Below, piece by piece: positions 61,767-64,000 of a stretch of DNA of 64,000 nucleotides; position 1 is the stretch's first letter; each line of letters starts with the position of its first letter. The stretch lies in contig JAQGDQ010000033.1 of assembly GCA_030141605.1 (NCBI GenBank), positions 248,001 to 312,000 of the forward strand. The letters are read 5' to 3'. The position numbers were made by a program, and so were the translations under genes. The notes under the pieces were generated by a model, which searched no databases, was not told where the DNA came from, and saw nothing but the letters and a program-made list of their open reading frames with translations. The stretch is from Tubiluchus corallicola (taxonomy: Eukaryota; Priapulida; Priapulimorpha; Priapulimorphida; Tubiluchidae).

Positions 61767-63031
61767 CTTCGCATAAAAAAGATTGTAGAACTGTATATGA
61801 CTTGGTTTAGAAAATACAACTGAGAATTTACGTGTTGAAAAATAATTTCATTAGCTGAATTACTACTGGGAGTAGCATAAAAATGAATTATTCTGAATAC
61901 TTGTTTATTATACAACACAGGAATTTAAAATATAGTCACTATATCTAACATTGATTAACGTTTGCCAATACCTATAGAATCTGCAACTGTGTGATGTTAC
62001 GAACATGCCGTGGGCTAGGTGACTAACAAGTAAGGCAAGGTAAAAGGACTCAAAACTAATGTGGGTATTTCTCGCATGCAACAAAAAGTGCACTTACTAA
62101 AGGCCGAAGTTTACAATTCCCCCATATAGTTCATAAAGCAGATTAGTATTAGGGTTAGAATTAGGATTAGGGTAAGGGTTGGGATTAGGGTAAGGGATAG
62201 GGTTAGGGCTAGGGTTAGGGTTAGGGTATTTAAATTGAGTGGGGAATTGTAAACTCCTTCCTTACTAAATTTATTCTGATGTATTAATGTTCCAAATATG
62301 GACTTTTTGTTTGCACAATATGCAATGCATGCAGAGAATGGTGCTGCACAGTTTAATATAATGGGAATTTGTTCATTAATATGCACAGAAATACTACAGA
62401 CTTCACTCAAAGCCTATAGTATTTTTATAGGCATTATAGTATATTAGGTATGTTGGAGTTTTCACTACAAAGCATATTACTGCATTATATGGTAACCAAA
62501 TCTCAAAACATGCTGATGGAATATATTTTGAAAATTGAATATAATTCAAATATACTCTTTGGGTCCAAATGCCTTTACTAATCAAATATGATACTTGATG
62601 CATTCATTTCTAAGATATCTCAGATATTAGGTAGTCTGCAAAAAACCTCAGAGACCATTTCTTTGCTAATTTGGTCAATTTGTGATAATTCTTAGAACCA
62701 CCTTTTAAATTCAGTGTTATTAAAGTGAGTGATAAATAAGTTTCGCCACTTTAGAAAAAATAAACTCTAGGCTTCCATTTTTCTAAGAAAATCATTTGAT
62801 CTAGTAAAAGAATCTCGATCTGATGCTTTTGCATCCAAATGAAATTGATGCAAATTTTCACTTATTACATAATAACCACCAAGTACAAATAAGAAAAAAT
62901 AACTAACCTGTTCAGTTTCTTGTTGTGCATTTATTCCTCTGATTATATCAATTCCAGAACGATACATGTAACGTGTCCAGAAGTGCTTCTTGTAGATGTT
63001 TGGTCTGACCTTTTCAGATTGGATGACAAAC
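61587..63031 (-). CDS. last two exons of an unidentified gene with a BSD-like segment and coiled coil
   Basis: Exons 62908-63031 and 61587-61766 join in phase 0 with GT-AG borders and encode about 100 C-terminal residues. The upstream exon reads VRPNIYKKHFWTRYMYR, with the FWxRY core of BSD domains (found in TFIIH p62, SYAP1 and BSDC1 relatives). The last exon begins DALKRLKDQNEDMRRQL and is a heptad-like coiled coil, ending in an acidic EEDQNEMFE. It starts with one base of a codon, so further exons lie upstream, probably beyond the window edge. I do not recognise the protein; the BSD suggestion rests on one short motif. Confidence 0.6.
62108..62255. mobile_element. foldback/MITE-like element containing degenerate TTAGGG repeats
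   Basis: A perfect 15-bp inverted repeat AGTTTACAATTCCCC (62108-62122, mirrored at 62241-62255) encloses about 80 bp of variant telomere-like repeats. TTAGGG, TAAGGG, ATAGGG and CTAGGG units lie from 62,147 to 62,226. The whole unit is 148 bp and lies in an intron of the minus-strand gene. Confidence 0.75.
62908..63031 (-). CDS. unidentified gene, penultimate exon (BSD-like)
   Basis: Acceptor CGTTTTTAG, donor ACAG|GTTAGT. Encodes 41 residues from FVIQSEKVRPN to NAQQETEQ. Confidence 0.6.
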
Positions 63032-64000
63032 CTAAAAACGTTGTGGTTATGGATAAATATAAATTTATATTACGGCAACAAAAGACATAGCACACAACTT
63101 TGTATAACAAACCGAGGAACAAAACATCATAAGAAAAACAGCCCATATCGCTAGACAAACAAGCATAGGTTTCAATTCAGATTACAATACACAAAATATT
63201 TGGAACTTTTTGCTAGTTACGTCTTTCTTATTTTTTTAAAAGTTTTTGTGAACTATAAACTCACAATTTCATAAGCATCACATAAATCATGTACAACCTG
63301 ACTGGACAGCAGTGATTACAATTTGTGTTAAAATGAGGGATCTGGAAAGGATTAGTTCTTAAATTCTACAGCAGGGTGGAGGGACATAAGATGGATCTGC
63401 TAAACTGAATCTCTACAATCATGCTTCAGCTGTCTTACCCTCGGATTCTATTTATCAAAAGAAATTAGCTTGTTTAGCAAACAGTGCGGTGTACCATGAC
63501 AAAAACTAATGTACCAATCAGCTTGCAATTGCAAGTTAATGAAATTATAGTAGGAGCCATCCCCTTAAAACTTATAAATACAGCATTTACAATACACAAC
63601 AGTTTAAAACTACATTGACCAGTATGTGTAATGTTGAAAAAACAGCATTACTAAGAGCTGACATAATGAAAGCCACGTTAAACAAACATCAACAGAATAT
63701 ATTTTGTCCAACTGACATGTATTATTGGATGCCATTAAGGGAAAGGGAATAATTGCACCAAATTCATTGCATATTTAAACAAAGTGCCATGCATGAAAAC
63801 AGTAGAAAAGCAGAATTTGCACTGTGTAAAAACTGCAGTAAAAAGCCTTTACAAAGACTGACACCCAAGCATTACAATACTTATATTAGAACATTTAGAA
63901 GACTTGTGTAGAGTCAAGGATATCGGCAACGGTTTTCGCAAATGGCTTCGTTTTTATGATTATTTTGAAATCGCACACTCTCCATACTCCACTTTACTAC
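63032..64000. other. right edge, probably intronic
   Basis: No exon was recognised upstream of 63,031 on the minus strand, and no repeat ends were seen. Confidence 0.4.

Noticed and set aside
62111-62410. 99-residue minus-strand frame with LTLTLALTLSLTLIP repeats
   Set aside because: It is only the translation of the TTAGGG-like array.

Overview
This is a nuclear segment of an AT-rich animal (metazoan) genome. Genes are split by GT-AG introns, intergenic space and introns are packed with decayed transposable elements, and the protein-coding genes are typical animal ones: pyridoxal kinase, mitochondrial branched-chain dehydrogenase E1-beta, a multidomain adenylate kinase AK9, the LDLRAP1/ARH endocytic adaptor and ORC5. 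TTAGGG-type repeats, Mag-type Ty3 elements, hAT, pogo/Tigger and several LINE lineages suggest an aquatic invertebrate. I cannot fix the phylum from the sequence.

Layout. 1-9.7 kb is a nest of transposons: a LINE interrupted by a hAT-type element with a target duplication, and a Mag-like Ty3 retrotransposon inserted in a copy of a dispersed repeat. 9.75-11.66 kb holds the last four coding exons of pyridoxal kinase (+); its 5' half is not visible here. 15.76-32.50 kb is a complete eight-exon BCKDHB gene (-). Its introns carry a recent tandem duplication, two LINE remnants, a Tigger copy with intact TA target sites, smaller pogo-like elements and a long-TIR element flanked by TTAA. 33-38 kb is more transposon sequence: a second hAT copy with a perfect 8-bp target duplication, LINE pieces and a dispersed repeat. 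This may be the first intron of AK9 (+), whose entire visible coding region is one exon (39,215-44,149). 46.4-50.1 kb is a complete six-exon LDLRAP1-like gene (+). After a repeat-rich stretch comes ORC5 (+), also in one coding exon (57,530-58,885). The right end has the last two exons of an unidentified minus-strand gene with a BSD-like segment and a coiled coil. Its intron contains a small inverted-repeat element built around degenerate telomere-like repeats.

The host genes form no operon or pathway. They are housekeeping genes: vitamin B6 salvage, valine/leucine/isoleucine catabolism, nucleotide phosphotransfer, receptor endocytosis and DNA replication licensing. I found no evidence for an entirely new multi-gene system. 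The most notable points are the two intron-free long genes among intron-rich neighbours, the exon-overlapping duplication in BCKDHB, the AP-2 binding motif rebuilt across a splice junction in LDLRAP1, and the telomere-repeat foldback element.
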